The notes under the pieces are model-generated. The model saw nothing but the letters and a program-made list of their open reading frames with translations. It made no database searches and was not told where the DNA came from. From positions 415,937 to 479,936 of the forward strand of contig NZ_JACWFH010000008.1 of NCBI RefSeq assembly GCF_019749255.1: a DNA stretch of 64,000 nt, read 5' to 3'. The first letter of the stretch is position 1, and the number at the start of each line of letters is the position of its first letter. This DNA comes from Mesobacillus maritimus (lineage in GTDB: Bacteria > Bacillota > Bacilli > Bacillales > Cytobacillaceae). The position numbers and the translations under genes were made by a program. Of this stretch, positions 1-8,983 are shown piece after piece.

Positions 1-166
1 GACGTACAATAGAGTATATCTTACGTTAAAATCGCTTTTAGGATTTTAGATACAATCTTTACCGAAACAGCCTATAAAGAAGCAGGGGGTTTTAGCCATT
101 GATAGCATTCTTAGTAATGAAAAAAATCTAATCCACAACACGAGTACAGATTTAGAAAGTGTAGAA

Positions 167-970
167 TTGGATCTATTGCTAGAAGGAATTTATCGATACT
201 ATGGGTATGATTTTAGAAATTATTCTTTATCTTCGATTCAAAGAAGGGTTTGGCATCGAATTCAAAGGGAAAAACTCGAATCTATCACTGCCCTCTTAAA
301 TAACGTTTTACATGACCCGTTGATGATGGAAAAGTTGTATCTTGATTTTTCCATCAATATTACAGAAATGTTTAGAGACCCATCCTTCTTTAAAGCGCTT
401 AGACAAAAGGTGTTACCTAAATTAATGTATTTACCAAGTATTAGAATTTGGCATGCAGGATGTTCAACCGGTGAAGAAGCTTATTCTATGGCTATCTTAC
501 TTCATGAATTAGGAATATTGGGGAAAACGAGGATTTATGCGACGGATATGAATAATCATGTCCTTAAACAAGCAAAGCTTGGGTATTTCCCTCTTCATAA
601 AATGAAGGACTATACTAGTAATTATGTGCATTCGGATGGGAGAAATGACTTCTCTGAATACTATACCGTCCGGGACAATCATGCTATTTTTCATCAAGAA
701 CTATCCAAGAATATTGTGTTTGCTCAACATAATTTAGTTACCGATGGGTCTTTTAATGAGTTTCATCTCATTGTATGCAGGAATGTGCTGATTTATTTTA
801 ATCGAGAATTACAAGCAAGGGTTCATCATCTATTTCTTAATAGTTTAAGTTCAAATGGATTTTTGGCTTTGGGGAACCGAGAAGGACTTTCTTTTCCAAA
901 TAATGAACAGTACTATTATCCTATTGATGATGAAGAAAGGATTTATCGGAGAATGAAAGGAGGGCAGTGA
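167..970 (+). CDS. CheR-type protein methyltransferase
   Basis: SAM-dependent methyltransferase of the CheR family, which methylates glutamates on chemoreceptors. The N-terminal helical part contains TEMFRDPSFF (about residues 66-75). The SAM-binding loop GCSTGEEAYS follows at about 98-107, and CRNVLIYFN, typical of the CheR C-terminal half, lies near residue 205. The gene ends 4 bases before a REC-histidine kinase fusion, so the pair is probably co-transcribed and may be a stand-alone signalling module rather than classical chemotaxis. The start is uncertain. The frame is open back to a TAG at 47-49 with no in-frame ATG or GTG. TTG at 167 has a poor ribosome binding site, while a GGGGG run (85-89) sits 8 bases before an in-frame ATT at 98. 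The true N-terminus may therefore be about 23 residues longer. Confidence 0.85.
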   Translation: MDLLLEGIYRYYGYDFRNYSLSSIQRRVWHRIQREKLESITALLNNVLHDPLMMEKLYLDFSINITEMFRDPSFFKALRQKVLPKLMYLPSIRIWHAGCSTGEEAYSMAILLHELGILGKTRIYATDMNNHVLKQAKLGYFPLHKMKDYTSNYVHSDGRNDFSEYYTVRDNHAIFHQELSKNIVFAQHNLVTDGSFNEFHLIVCRNVLIYFNRELQARVHHLFLNSLSSNGFLALGNREGLSFPNNEQYYYPIDDEERIYRRMKGGQ

Positions 971-974
971 GAAA

Positions 975-2579
975 ATGGATAATCAAATGGTCAATATTTT
1001 ATTGGTTGATGATCGAGAAGAAAATTTACTTGCACTGGAAGCGGTTCTCACTTCCCCTAATTACCGCTTAATTAAAGCTCATTCAGGGAGTGACGCCTTG
1101 AAGTGTATCCTACGGGAAGAATTTGCGGTTATTATTATGGATGTACAAATGCCTGATATGAATGGGTTTGAAACAGCTAAAATGATACGAAAGCGAGAGA
1201 AATCGAAGGATGTCCCAATTATCTTTGTGACTGCGTTAAGTCAGACCAATGAAAACGTGATGCAAGGCTACTCGGTGGGAGCAATTGATTATATCATTAA
1301 ACCATTTGATCCCACTATTTTGAAATGCAAAGTGAATGGATTTGTATCCTTATTCTTAAATCAGAAAAAAGTAGAAGAACAAGCTAAAATTATTATTGCT
1401 AGAACAAGGGAATTAGAGGAAGCAAATCAAGCATTAAAGAAAAATGAAGAAATGCTCGAAGCACTTGTTATCAAAAGGACAGATGAATTAACTACCATTA
1501 ATCATAAACTATTGGAGAGTGAAGAAAAGTATCGTAGGTTGGTTGAGGAATCTCCAGAAGCCATTATTTTAACAAAGCAAAGTCATGAAAAACCTACATT
1601 TGTTAACCAAACAGCTGTTAAACTGTTAAAGGCTGCATCAAAAGAAGAGGTTCAAAATCGTTCATTATTTGATTATGTCCACCCTGAAGATCATAACAAA
1701 GTTCGAAGGATATTCTTAGAAAATAGGGAAGGGCATAATATCTATGAATGTCGGATTCTTACCTTGAATGAGGAAATCCTTCATGTCGAAGTCAAAAGCA
1801 TCCCATTTGATTATCAAGGTGAACCCTGTTTACATATTTTAGTGAGAGATATTACAGAGTTAAAGCAAAGTCGAGAATATATGCACCAAACGGAAAAATT
1901 AACGGTTGTCGGAGAGCTTGCTGCGGGTATTGCCCATGAGATTCGCAATCCCTTGACCAGTTTAAAAGGGTTTACGCAATTATTGGGAGATAAGATTGAT
2001 TCCAATCAAGATTATATGGATATCATGATTACAGAAATTGAACGGATTAATACAATTGTGAGTGAACTTCTGTTATTAGCAAAACCGAGAAAATTAGACT
2101 TTAAGGAACTTAACATTGGAATAGTGCTAAAGAAAATCATTACGCTTATGGAAGCCCAAGCAAATCTATATGGGGTTAAAATTAAGTGCAATGATTGTGA
2201 GGAGATTCCTTCATTTATCATTCACGGAGAGGAAAACAAACTCAAACAAGTCTTTATCAATCTTTTGAAAAATGCAATTGAGGCAATGCAAGAAGGTGGC
2301 GAAATTACGATTTCGGTTCAAAGACGTGAAAAGGACGTTGAAATTAAATTTATCGATGGTGGGAGTGGAATAGCTCCTGAGGTTCTTTCCAAAATTGGAC
2401 AACCATTTTTTACAACGAAAGAAAAAGGGACAGGCTTAGGATTGATGGTATGTTATAGCATCGTTGAGAGCCATCAGGGAAAAATGGACATTGATAGTAA
2501 AAGTGGTGAAGGAACAACTGTATCCATTTTGCTGCCACTCTATCAAACTAAAGAAAATGAAATAGAATATACGACATAA
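975..2579 (+). CDS. REC-PAS-histidine kinase fusion protein
   Basis: Cytoplasmic sensor kinase with an unusual N-terminal receiver domain. REC spans residues 5-125 with phosphoacceptor Asp56 in the MDVQMP motif, acidic pair Asp12/Asp13 and Lys109. A coiled-coil linker follows (about 135-185), then a PAS domain (about 185-295) and a HisKA H-box with His321 (IAHEIRNPL). The HATPase_c domain has an N-box (Asn433), DGGSGI (461-466) and GTGLGL (485-490). There is no transmembrane segment, so the input is probably cytoplasmic. All catalytic motifs look intact. ATG at 975 has an AAAGGAGGG site that lies inside the end of the preceding CheR gene, which supports translational coupling. The output partner is not visible; the REC domain may receive phosphate from another kinase or from its own HisKA. 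Confidence 0.9.
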   Translation: MDNQMVNILLVDDREENLLALEAVLTSPNYRLIKAHSGSDALKCILREEFAVIIMDVQMPDMNGFETAKMIRKREKSKDVPIIFVTALSQTNENVMQGYSVGAIDYIIKPFDPTILKCKVNGFVSLFLNQKKVEEQAKIIIARTRELEEANQALKKNEEMLEALVIKRTDELTTINHKLLESEEKYRRLVEESPEAIILTKQSHEKPTFVNQTAVKLLKAASKEEVQNRSLFDYVHPEDHNKVRRIFLENREGHNIYECRILTLNEEILHVEVKSIPFDYQGEPCLHILVRDITELKQSREYMHQTEKLTVVGELAAGIAHEIRNPLTSLKGFTQLLGDKIDSNQDYMDIMITEIERINTIVSELLLLAKPRKLDFKELNIGIVLKKIITLMEAQANLYGVKIKCNDCEEIPSFIIHGEENKLKQVFINLLKNAIEAMQEGGEITISVQRREKDVEIKFIDGGSGIAPEVLSKIGQPFFTTKEKGTGLGLMVCYSIVESHQGKMDIDSKSGEGTTVSILLPLYQTKENEIEYTT

Positions 2580-2627
2580 TCATCTAGTCGCATGTTTTTT
2601 ATCAAAAGACACTGGAAAGGAAAAGAA

Positions 2628-3611
2628 ATGATCCCACAAAGATTAAAACCTGGTGACGAAATTAGAATTATTGCTCCCTCAACAAGTATGGCACTTGTTA
2701 AGGGAAAACAAATCGATATTGCCATGAATCGCCTAAGTGACCTAGGGTTTCATGTAACATTTGGGAGACACTGTGAAAATCATGATGAATTTTTTAGTAC
2801 CTCTATCGAAGACCGGATTAGTGATTTGCATGAGGCTTTTGCAAATCGGAATGTTAAAGCGGTATTAACCTCGATAGGTGGCTATAATTCCAATCAGCTT
2901 TTAGCTTATATTGATTATCAACTAATCGCGGAGAATCCGAAAATCCTTTGTGGCTATAGTGATATTACTTCGCTCCTTTTGGCTATTTATCATAAAACGG
3001 GTCTTATTACCTATTCAGGCCCTCATTTTTCTAGCTTTGGGATGAAACATGGCTTTGAATACACATTAAGATATTTTTTAGAAGCTGTTACGAATGATGC
3101 TCCATTTGACATTGAACCGTCAGAACAGTGGTCAGATGACGCATGGTTTTTAGAGCAAGATCAAAGGACCTTTGTTCAAAATGATGGTTATACGATTCTA
3201 CAGGAGGGGAGTGCAACAGGTAACCTGATTGGAGGAAACCTTTCGACAATCAACCTTCTTCAAGGAACTGAATATATGCCATCATTAGCAAACAGCATTC
3301 TCTTTATTGAGGATGATGAAGAGACGCACGCAAGAATTTTTGAGCGACAACTTCAATCCCTCCTTCATCAACCAGAGGCTAAGGGAATCCGTGCGATTTT
3401 AATTGGAAGGTTTCAAAACAACTCGCAAATAACTGAACCCGCATTGGAGAAAATCATAGCAACTAAACAGGAACTTCGTGGAATCCCTGTCATTGCAAAT
3501 GTAAATATAGGTCATGTTCATCCATTTGCAACAATTCCAATAGGGTCACAAGCATCCATTACTGCGGTTGGCAATCATATTGAAATAAGTATTGATCAAA
3601 GTAAAATATAG
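2628..3611 (+). CDS. Peptidase S66 family (LD-carboxypeptidase/MccF-like)
   Basis: Serine peptidase of the S66 family, whose members trim murein tetrapeptides (LdcA) or inactivate microcin C-like peptides (MccF). The family signature GYSDIT places nucleophile Ser111. Other landmarks are the N-terminal KPGDEIRIIAPS strand, NLIGGNL, ILFIEDDEE (candidate catalytic Glu) and HVHPFATIPIG (candidate catalytic His). About 327 aa, normal for the family. I chose ATG 2628 because an AAAGGAAAAG site lies 1-10 bases before it and the S66 fold starts here; an upstream ATG at 2592 would add an unrelated basic 12-residue tail. No signal peptide is seen, so it probably acts in the cytoplasm. A terminator follows directly. 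Confidence 0.85.
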   Translation: MIPQRLKPGDEIRIIAPSTSMALVKGKQIDIAMNRLSDLGFHVTFGRHCENHDEFFSTSIEDRISDLHEAFANRNVKAVLTSIGGYNSNQLLAYIDYQLIAENPKILCGYSDITSLLLAIYHKTGLITYSGPHFSSFGMKHGFEYTLRYFLEAVTNDAPFDIEPSEQWSDDAWFLEQDQRTFVQNDGYTILQEGSATGNLIGGNLSTINLLQGTEYMPSLANSILFIEDDEETHARIFERQLQSLLHQPEAKGIRAILIGRFQNNSQITEPALEKIIATKQELRGIPVIANVNIGHVHPFATIPIGSQASITAVGNHIEISIDQSKI

Positions 3612-3622
3612 GAATAATGATG

Positions 3623-3656
3623 AACTGGTACCTAGGAAGGGGTGCCAGTTTTTATT
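3623..3656 (+). terminator. Rho-independent terminator after the S66 peptidase gene
   Basis: AACTGGTACC (3623-3632) pairs with GGTGCCAGTT (3641-3650) with one G-U, followed by a T-rich tail. It separates the signalling/peptidase genes from the lysine cluster. Confidence 0.75.
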
Positions 3657-3806
3657 TGTTCTGACTTCCTGAAAGGGGGCAAGCCTACTGGTTTTTACGG
3701 TAAATTCAATAACAATCATTAAGAAAGATTTCTACTCTCTTCTCATATAAATTAGAGAACAACTATATAGGTTTAGCATGTTTTCTAGGGAAGCGGAGTG
3801 AGATAA

Positions 3807-5165
3807 ATGGGTCGAACCTATTTGATTAAGCCAGATTTGGATGAAGACTACCCGGTAATTGATTACGGCAAGGGGGTATATTTATTTGATGTTGCCGGCA
3901 AACGATATCTTGATGCCTCCTCTGGTGCTGTCACGGCTAATATTGGCCATGGTGTCGAAGAAATTAATGAAGCCATGATGGAACAAGCTAAAAAAGTTTC
4001 GTTTGTTTACAGATCGCAATTCACTAGTAAGGCAGCTGAAAAACTTGCAGAGAAAATAGCCTTAACCATGCCAGGTGACCTGAATTGGAGTTTCTTTGTG
4101 AACAGTGGGTCGGAAGCGACGGAGACTGCTATGAAGATCGCCATTCAGTACTGGCAAGAAAAGGGGCGTCCACTTAAAACCAAAATACTTTCTAGATGGG
4201 TTAGCTATCATGGAATTACGATTGGTGCTTTATCAATGTCAGGTCATCCTGCCCGAAGATCTAGGTTTGTGCCACTATTAGCAGACTTTCCTGTGGTTTC
4301 GCCACCCTACTGTTATCGATGTCCATACAATAAAAACCCTAGAAACTGTAGCTATGAATGTGCTAAGGAATTGGATGTAGCTTTTAGAAGGATTGGACCT
4401 GAGTCTATCGCTGGTTTTATTGCAGAACCAATTGTCGGGGCTGCTGGAGGAGCGATAACTCCACCTAAGGATTATTATAAAATCATAAAAGAGATTTGTG
4501 AGAAGCATGATATTTTATTTATTGCGGATGAAGTCATGACGGGGTTTGGCCGAACCGGAACCATGTTAGCAAGCGAGCATTGGGGGATTGTTCCTGACAT
4601 TGTCTCCCTTGGGAAAGGAATGGGGGCTGGTTATGCCCCTATTGCTGCAACACTTGTAACGGAAAGGGTTATGGAACCAATAAGGAAAGGCTCTAAAGTA
4701 ATCATGAGCGGACATACCTTAAGTGCAAATCCGCAATCTTCAGCGGTTGCACTTAGTGTATTGGAGTATTTGGAAAAAAACAACGTTATAGATGACGTTG
4801 ATGCAAAAGGAACCTATTTAAAAAATCTACTTGAAAAATTAAAGATTGTTTTTCCATTTATTGGGGATGTAAGAGGGATGGGGTTGTTAATTGGAATAGA
4901 GTTTGTTCGGAATCCCAAAACAAAGCAGTCCTTTGCAAGTGAGTTGAATATGACGGAAAAGATAGTAAGAGCAGCAAAGGATGTGGGTCTTTTGCTTTAT
5001 CCTGCTACAGCAGGGGAGGATGGGAAAAGTGGAGATGCGATTATCATTTCTCCCCCCCTTATCGTCACGAAGCGGGAAATAGAGGAGCTTGTAAGCTTGT
5101 TTAAAATGGCCCTTACAAAAGTAAAACAAGAATTAGAAACAGAAGGGGTAAACACAGAATGGTAG
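3807..5165 (+). CDS. yodT: Class III aminotransferase, YodT-like (N6-acetyl-beta-lysine transaminase)
   Basis: PLP-dependent class III aminotransferase of 452 aa. Visible motifs are NSGSEATETA (PLP phosphate binding, 99-108), Asp241 in FIADEVMTGFGRTG, and Schiff-base Lys270 in SLGKGMGAGYAP. Four cysteines (169, 172, 181, 185) form a CxxC-N8-CxxxC insertion that could bind a metal. From its neighbours (CoA transferase, M20 deacylase, beta-lysine acetyltransferase, lysine aminomutase) the likely substrate is N6-acetyl-beta-lysine, giving 3-oxo-6-acetamidohexanoate. The order T-S-R-Q-P-kamA-yokU matches the Bacillus subtilis yod cluster as I recall it. The stop overlaps the next start by 7 bases. 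The function is inferred from context; the family assignment is firm. Confidence 0.88.
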   Translation: MGRTYLIKPDLDEDYPVIDYGKGVYLFDVAGKRYLDASSGAVTANIGHGVEEINEAMMEQAKKVSFVYRSQFTSKAAEKLAEKIALTMPGDLNWSFFVNSGSEATETAMKIAIQYWQEKGRPLKTKILSRWVSYHGITIGALSMSGHPARRSRFVPLLADFPVVSPPYCYRCPYNKNPRNCSYECAKELDVAFRRIGPESIAGFIAEPIVGAAGGAITPPKDYYKIIKEICEKHDILFIADEVMTGFGRTGTMLASEHWGIVPDIVSLGKGMGAGYAPIAATLVTERVMEPIRKGSKVIMSGHTLSANPQSSAVALSVLEYLEKNNVIDDVDAKGTYLKNLLEKLKIVFPFIGDVRGMGLLIGIEFVRNPKTKQSFASELNMTEKIVRAAKDVGLLLYPATAGEDGKSGDAIIISPPLIVTKREIEELVSLFKMALTKVKQELETEGVNTEW

Positions 5166-5860
5166 AGTTGCAAAATCCTTTTAAGAAGATTACTTCATTG
5201 GATGTGGCACTCGAACAGCTTCACGATGGCATGACCATTATGTTTGGTGGTTTTGGGGGTGTAGGGTCGCCACCAACTTTAATAGAAGGAATGATTGCTA
5301 AGAATTTAACGGACTTGACCTTAATAGGGAATGATACCGGATTTCCTCAAATCGGCATTGGAAAAATAGTAAGTCAAGGGAGAGTAAGAAAAATCATTGC
5401 CTCCCATATCGGGTCAAACCCTATCGCAGGTAGGCTAATGAACGAAGGACGGTTAGAAGTTGAATTCTCACCTCAAGGAACCCTTGTCGAAAGAATCCGG
5501 GCCGGGGGGATGGGATTAGGAGCTATACTATCAGATGTAGGGATTGACAACGAGATAGTCTCTGCGGGGAAAAAACGAATAGAGTTAAATGGTAGGACAT
5601 ATTTAGTGGAACCAGCTTTAACTGCTCAAGTCTCAATTGTCTATGCAAAGAAGGCGGACCCCTATGGCAACCTAATCTATGATAAAAGTGCTAGGAATAC
5701 GAATCCACTCGTAGCAATGGCAGGAAATTTCACGATTGCAGAGGTAGAGGAAATTGTCCCTCTTGGGAGTCTAAGTCCAGAGGAAATCGTAACTCCAGGA
5801 GTTTTTGTCGATATGATCATACTCTCAAGTGGAGTGAACTGGAAATGGGCATGGGAGTAG
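5159..5860 (+). CDS. yodS: CoA-transferase subunit A (YodS-like)
   Basis: Alpha subunit of a class I (SCOT/AtoDA-type) CoA transferase, 233 aa. The CoA-binding glycine-rich region is FGGFGGVGSPPTLI (about residues 29-42). It pairs with the beta subunit encoded 33 bases downstream. In this cluster the enzyme would activate 3-oxo-6-acetamidohexanoate with CoA taken from acetyl-CoA or a similar donor, ready for thiolytic cleavage. ATG 5159 lies inside the last codons of yodT (a 7-base overlap), indicating translational coupling. Substrate is inferred from context. Confidence 0.88.
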   Translation: MVELQNPFKKITSLDVALEQLHDGMTIMFGGFGGVGSPPTLIEGMIAKNLTDLTLIGNDTGFPQIGIGKIVSQGRVRKIIASHIGSNPIAGRLMNEGRLEVEFSPQGTLVERIRAGGMGLGAILSDVGIDNEIVSAGKKRIELNGRTYLVEPALTAQVSIVYAKKADPYGNLIYDKSARNTNPLVAMAGNFTIAEVEEIVPLGSLSPEEIVTPGVFVDMIILSSGVNWKWAWE

Positions 5861-5893
5861 AAATAGACACCGGTTGAGTAGGAGGCGCAGATT

Positions 5894-6559
5894 ATGGGCT
5901 TGAACCTGGATGTTCGGAACAAGATGGCGAAACGGGCAGCTGAGGAAATAACTGACGGAATGGTTGTTAATCTCGGAATTGGTATCCCTTCTCTTGTTCC
6001 CAATCATCTTCCGGAAACGATGACGGTCATGTTCCATGCAGAAAATGGAATCCTTGGGATGGGTCCATCTCCTGCTACAGGCAAAGAAGACGGAAATCTA
6101 TGTAATGCAGGTGGTTTTCCAGTTACGGTTGTTCCAGGAGCTTCTTACTTTGACAGTGTGACAGCCTTTGGCATGATTCGTCGAGGAAAAATTGATGTTT
6201 CTATTCTTGGTTCTTTACAAGTAAGTAGTACAGGAGATTTAGCAAACTGGATTATTCCAGGAAAAAAGGTGCCAGGAATGGGCGGCGCCATGGAGTTGGC
6301 ATCAAAAGCGAACAAGTTAATTGTTTTAATGAACCACACAGATAAAACAGGGAGACCGAAAATCTTAGAAAAATGCACGCTTCCTCTTACTGCGAAAAAA
6401 TGCGTGGATTTAATCATAACTGAGTTGGCAGTATTTGAGATTGTCAATGAGAAGCTTATGTTAATTCAGCACTTTCATACCACCACTGTTGATGAAATTA
6501 TCTCTAAAACGGCATGTGATATTTTAATAGCGGAAAACTTAAAAGTCATTGACTTTTAA
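5894..6559 (+). CDS. yodR: CoA-transferase subunit B (YodR-like)
   Basis: Beta subunit of the class I CoA transferase, 221 aa. It has the NLGIGIPSLV motif near residue 35 and HAENGILGMGP, which contains the catalytic Glu that forms the glutamyl-CoA thioester in this family. A near-consensus AGGAGG site precedes ATG 5894. It sits between yodS and the M20 deacylase gene in one orientation and should form a heterotetramer with YodS. There is no terminator before the next gene, only about 100 bases of non-coding sequence. Confidence 0.88.
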   Translation: MGLNLDVRNKMAKRAAEEITDGMVVNLGIGIPSLVPNHLPETMTVMFHAENGILGMGPSPATGKEDGNLCNAGGFPVTVVPGASYFDSVTAFGMIRRGKIDVSILGSLQVSSTGDLANWIIPGKKVPGMGGAMELASKANKLIVLMNHTDKTGRPKILEKCTLPLTAKKCVDLIITELAVFEIVNEKLMLIQHFHTTTVDEIISKTACDILIAENLKVIDF

Positions 6560-6660
6560 GTTTCAAGATATAGTTCTGGTGGAAAAACATATGTGTTTTC
6601 AGTTTAACAACAAATCTTTAGGAAACAGCCTAAGTTAATAGATAGATAGGAGGCAACTGT

Positions 6661-7926
6661 GTGGAGGAGGAGAAAAGAAAGGTAAGAGAATATATTTTGC
6701 GTCATCAGAGTAAGGGAGTAAGATACCTACAGAGGGTGGTTCAGGAAGGGAGTATCCGAGGACAGGAGAGCAGTGCGCAGGCTATTATCATTGAGAAATG
6801 TCGTGAACTCGGGATGACGATGGACATTTGGGAGATTGGGGGAGAATCGTTAACGAACCACCCAGTCTTTTGCTCAGATCGGAACGACTTTAAAGGGAAT
6901 CCGAATGCTGTGGGTATTTTAAAAGGAGCCGGAGGGGGGAGATCCCTTATTCTAAATGGCCATATCGATGTTGTTCCAGTCGGGGATTTAAATTCATGGG
7001 AACATGATCCTTTCAGTGGCCATGTAGAGAGTGGAAAACTATATGGTCGAGGATCAACGGACATGAAGGGTGGCACGATTTCTCTACTACTTGCATTAGA
7101 AGCGATTATTAATAGTGGAATTACCTTAAAGGGCGATGTCATTTTTCAAAGTGTGATAGAGGAAGAAAGTGGAGGGGCCGGAACACTAGCAGCAGTTCTG
7201 AGAGGCTACAAAGCAGACGGTGCAATTATTCCTGAACCAACCAATATGAAATTTTTCCCGAAACAACAAGGTTCAATGTGGTTCAGAATTAAAGTGAAAG
7301 GAAAGCAAGCGCATGGTGGAACAAGGTATGAAGGGGTCAGTGCCATCGAGAAGGCAGAAATCTTATTACAAGAAATAAGAAATTTGGAGAATAAAAGAAA
7401 CAGTAGAATCACAGATTCACTTTTTTCAAGTATTCCAATTCCTATTCCAATCAATATTGGCAAATTTAGTAGTGGAAGTTGGCCATCCTCAGTTCCAGAT
7501 ATAGCCATTATCGAGGGAAGGATGGGCGTAGCACCAGACGAAACGATGGAACATGCGAAACAAGAACTGGAGCAGGCTTTACAGGAGACTTCAAACGGGG
7601 ATTCTTGGCTTAAGGAGAACCCTCCAATTGTGGAATGGTTCGGAGCAAGCTGGCTTCCCGGAGATTTAGAAATCCATCATGATTTAGTGAGGGTCTTGAG
7701 TGAAAGTTTTACTGAAGTGAAATCCATTAGTCCGATTATTGAAGCTTCACCTTGGGCAACCGATGGGGGGATACTAAATAAGGTTGGTGGTGTCCCCGTT
7801 GTTGTTTTTGGCCCAGGTGTTACCAAGATGGCGCATGATGCCAATGAGTATATTGAACTTAAGGATGTATTTGAAGCGGCTGAAATCATTGCGATTGCGA
7901 TTATGAAATGGTGTGGAACAGAATAA
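6661..7926 (+). CDS. yodQ: M20 metallopeptidase/deacylase (YodQ-like)
   Basis: Zinc-dependent amidohydrolase of the M20 ArgE/DapE family, 421 aa. Metal-ligand and catalytic motifs are intact: GHIDVVPVGD (His and Asp), GRGSTDMKGG (bridging Asp), IEEESGGAG (general-base Glu) and a late MAHDANEY (His). The dimerisation lid domain lies in the middle. In the cluster it probably removes the acetyl group from 4-acetamidobutanoate or its CoA ester, releasing a GABA-level product after thiolysis. It starts with GTG 6661 behind a strong AGGAGG site. The exact substrate is an inference; the hydrolase family is clear. Confidence 0.87.
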   Translation: MEEEKRKVREYILRHQSKGVRYLQRVVQEGSIRGQESSAQAIIIEKCRELGMTMDIWEIGGESLTNHPVFCSDRNDFKGNPNAVGILKGAGGGRSLILNGHIDVVPVGDLNSWEHDPFSGHVESGKLYGRGSTDMKGGTISLLLALEAIINSGITLKGDVIFQSVIEEESGGAGTLAAVLRGYKADGAIIPEPTNMKFFPKQQGSMWFRIKVKGKQAHGGTRYEGVSAIEKAEILLQEIRNLENKRNSRITDSLFSSIPIPIPINIGKFSSGSWPSSVPDIAIIEGRMGVAPDETMEHAKQELEQALQETSNGDSWLKENPPIVEWFGASWLPGDLEIHHDLVRVLSESFTEVKSISPIIEASPWATDGGILNKVGGVPVVVFGPGVTKMAHDANEYIELKDVFEAAEIIAIAIMKWCGTE

Positions 7927-8015
7927 GGTGTGGCTACTATTTTCCACCTGCTAACACGGGTAACCAACTTAAGAGTATCTATTTGGTATGAATATATTAG
8001 TTGAACTTTCGAGAC

Positions 8016-8046
8016 AGCCTGGTACATCCATAGATACCAGGCTTTT
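8016..8046 (+). terminator. Hairpin with T-run between yodQ and yodP
   Basis: A perfect 9-bp stem, AGCCTGGTA (8016-8024) with TACCAGGCT (8035-8043), followed by TTTT. It lies about 15 bases before the yodP start, so the T-run almost touches the ribosome binding site. It could be a partial terminator, an attenuator or an mRNA-stabilising hairpin. Confidence 0.6.
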
Positions 8047-8061
8047 GAAAGGGGTGAAACC

Positions 8062-8916
8062 ATGGAGGAAAGTAAAAGTATTAAGAAACAACACGCTGAT
8101 TTCACAATGGAAGTATTTCTAGATCCATATAACCGTAGAGTAAGAATTGATGATTATCAAGGAAATATCGATAAAATCATTGCTGAGAGTGATATCCTTG
8201 CAAAAGAAAACAATGCTGAAAAATTAATTGTGAAATCAAGGATGGAACACTTTGGCATATTTTTGGAAAAGGGATTCAGGTGTGAAGGGCGAATTGAAGG
8301 CTATTTCCTTGGTTCAGATTGTTTGTTTTTCACAAAGTTTTATTCCGTCCAACGAAAAGAAACCAACCATTGGCTTAAGGAAGAAGCCATTATGCACAGT
8401 GTTTCTCTATTAGAGAGTCAATCAAACTATGTTCATCCACCGACACAGTATACGCTGAAAAAAATGGAGGAGAAGGATGCAAGTAGGCTTGCGAAACTTT
8501 ATCAGCAGGTTTTCCAAATCTATCCGACACCGTTAAATGAGTCAAATTATATAAGAAAAACGATGAAGGAGGGCACTATTTACTATGGCTTTGAGTATGA
8601 CGGGACGATTGTCAGTGCAGCCTCTGCTGAAGTTAATATTTTTTATAAAAATGCCGAATTGACTGATTGTGCGACTCTAACAGAACATCGAAAATACGGA
8701 TTAATGAAGGTTTTGCTTATCAGGCTTGAAAAGGAGCTGAAGGAGAAGGGGATTTATTGTTCCTATTCAATTGCAAGGTCTCTTTCGTTTGGAATGAATG
8801 CTGCCTTGCAACAGCTTGGTTATCGATATCAGGGAAGGCTAATCAACAATTGTTATATATTTGATAAGTTGGAAGACATGAATATTTGGGTTAAAGACTT
8901 ATCTTTGAATAGTTAA
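8062..8916 (+). CDS. ablB: GNAT acetyltransferase, beta-lysine N6-acetyltransferase (AblB/YodP)
   Basis: Putative beta-lysine N6-acetyltransferase, 284 aa. It would use acetyl-CoA to make N6-acetyl-beta-lysine, a compatible solute in archaea and a pathway intermediate in Bacillus. The C-terminal half carries a GNAT fold (strand-helix around LTDCATLTEHRKYGLMKVLLIRLEKEL, given here as its position: about residues 210-235). The N-terminal half is the AblB-specific extension. A GAAAGGGGTG site precedes ATG 8062. It is the last gene of the yodT-P run before an oppositely oriented gene and is separated from its partner kamA by about 3.5 kb. Confidence 0.82.
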   Translation: MEESKSIKKQHADFTMEVFLDPYNRRVRIDDYQGNIDKIIAESDILAKENNAEKLIVKSRMEHFGIFLEKGFRCEGRIEGYFLGSDCLFFTKFYSVQRKETNHWLKEEAIMHSVSLLESQSNYVHPPTQYTLKKMEEKDASRLAKLYQQVFQIYPTPLNESNYIRKTMKEGTIYYGFEYDGTIVSAASAEVNIFYKNAELTDCATLTEHRKYGLMKVLLIRLEKELKEKGIYCSYSIARSLSFGMNAALQQLGYRYQGRLINNCYIFDKLEDMNIWVKDLSLNS

Positions 8917-8930
8917 TAAGGTCCATAAGA

Positions 8931-8953
8931 AAAAGCACTCTTTGTGAGTGCTC
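8931..8953 (-). terminator. Terminator for the MBL-fold gene
   Basis: AGCACTC (8934-8940) pairs with GAGTGCT (8946-8952) around a 5-base loop. The A-run on the left becomes a U-run on the minus strand, so it ends transcripts of the leftward MBL gene. It may also slow rightward transcription leaving yodP. Confidence 0.75.
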
Positions 8954-8983
8954 AGTGAGCTATTTTGCAATTGGATCTCGAGG

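Noticed and set aside
3728-3770. Sigma-E promoter before yodT
   Set aside because: A CATATAAAT string resembles a sigma-E -10, but no convincing -35 lies at the right distance.
3661-3806. -24/-12 promoter before yodT
   Set aside because: No GG-N10-GC with TGGCA/TTGC context is present, so control of the upstream half of the lysine cluster remains open.
6741-7142. Open frame of 133 codons on the minus strand inside yodQ
   Set aside because: It overlaps an intact M20 gene with all catalytic motifs, has no ribosome binding site and no recognisable product.
7677-8105. Open frame of 142 codons on the minus strand across yodQ-yodP
   Set aside because: It spans the hairpin and two well-supported genes and has no domain.
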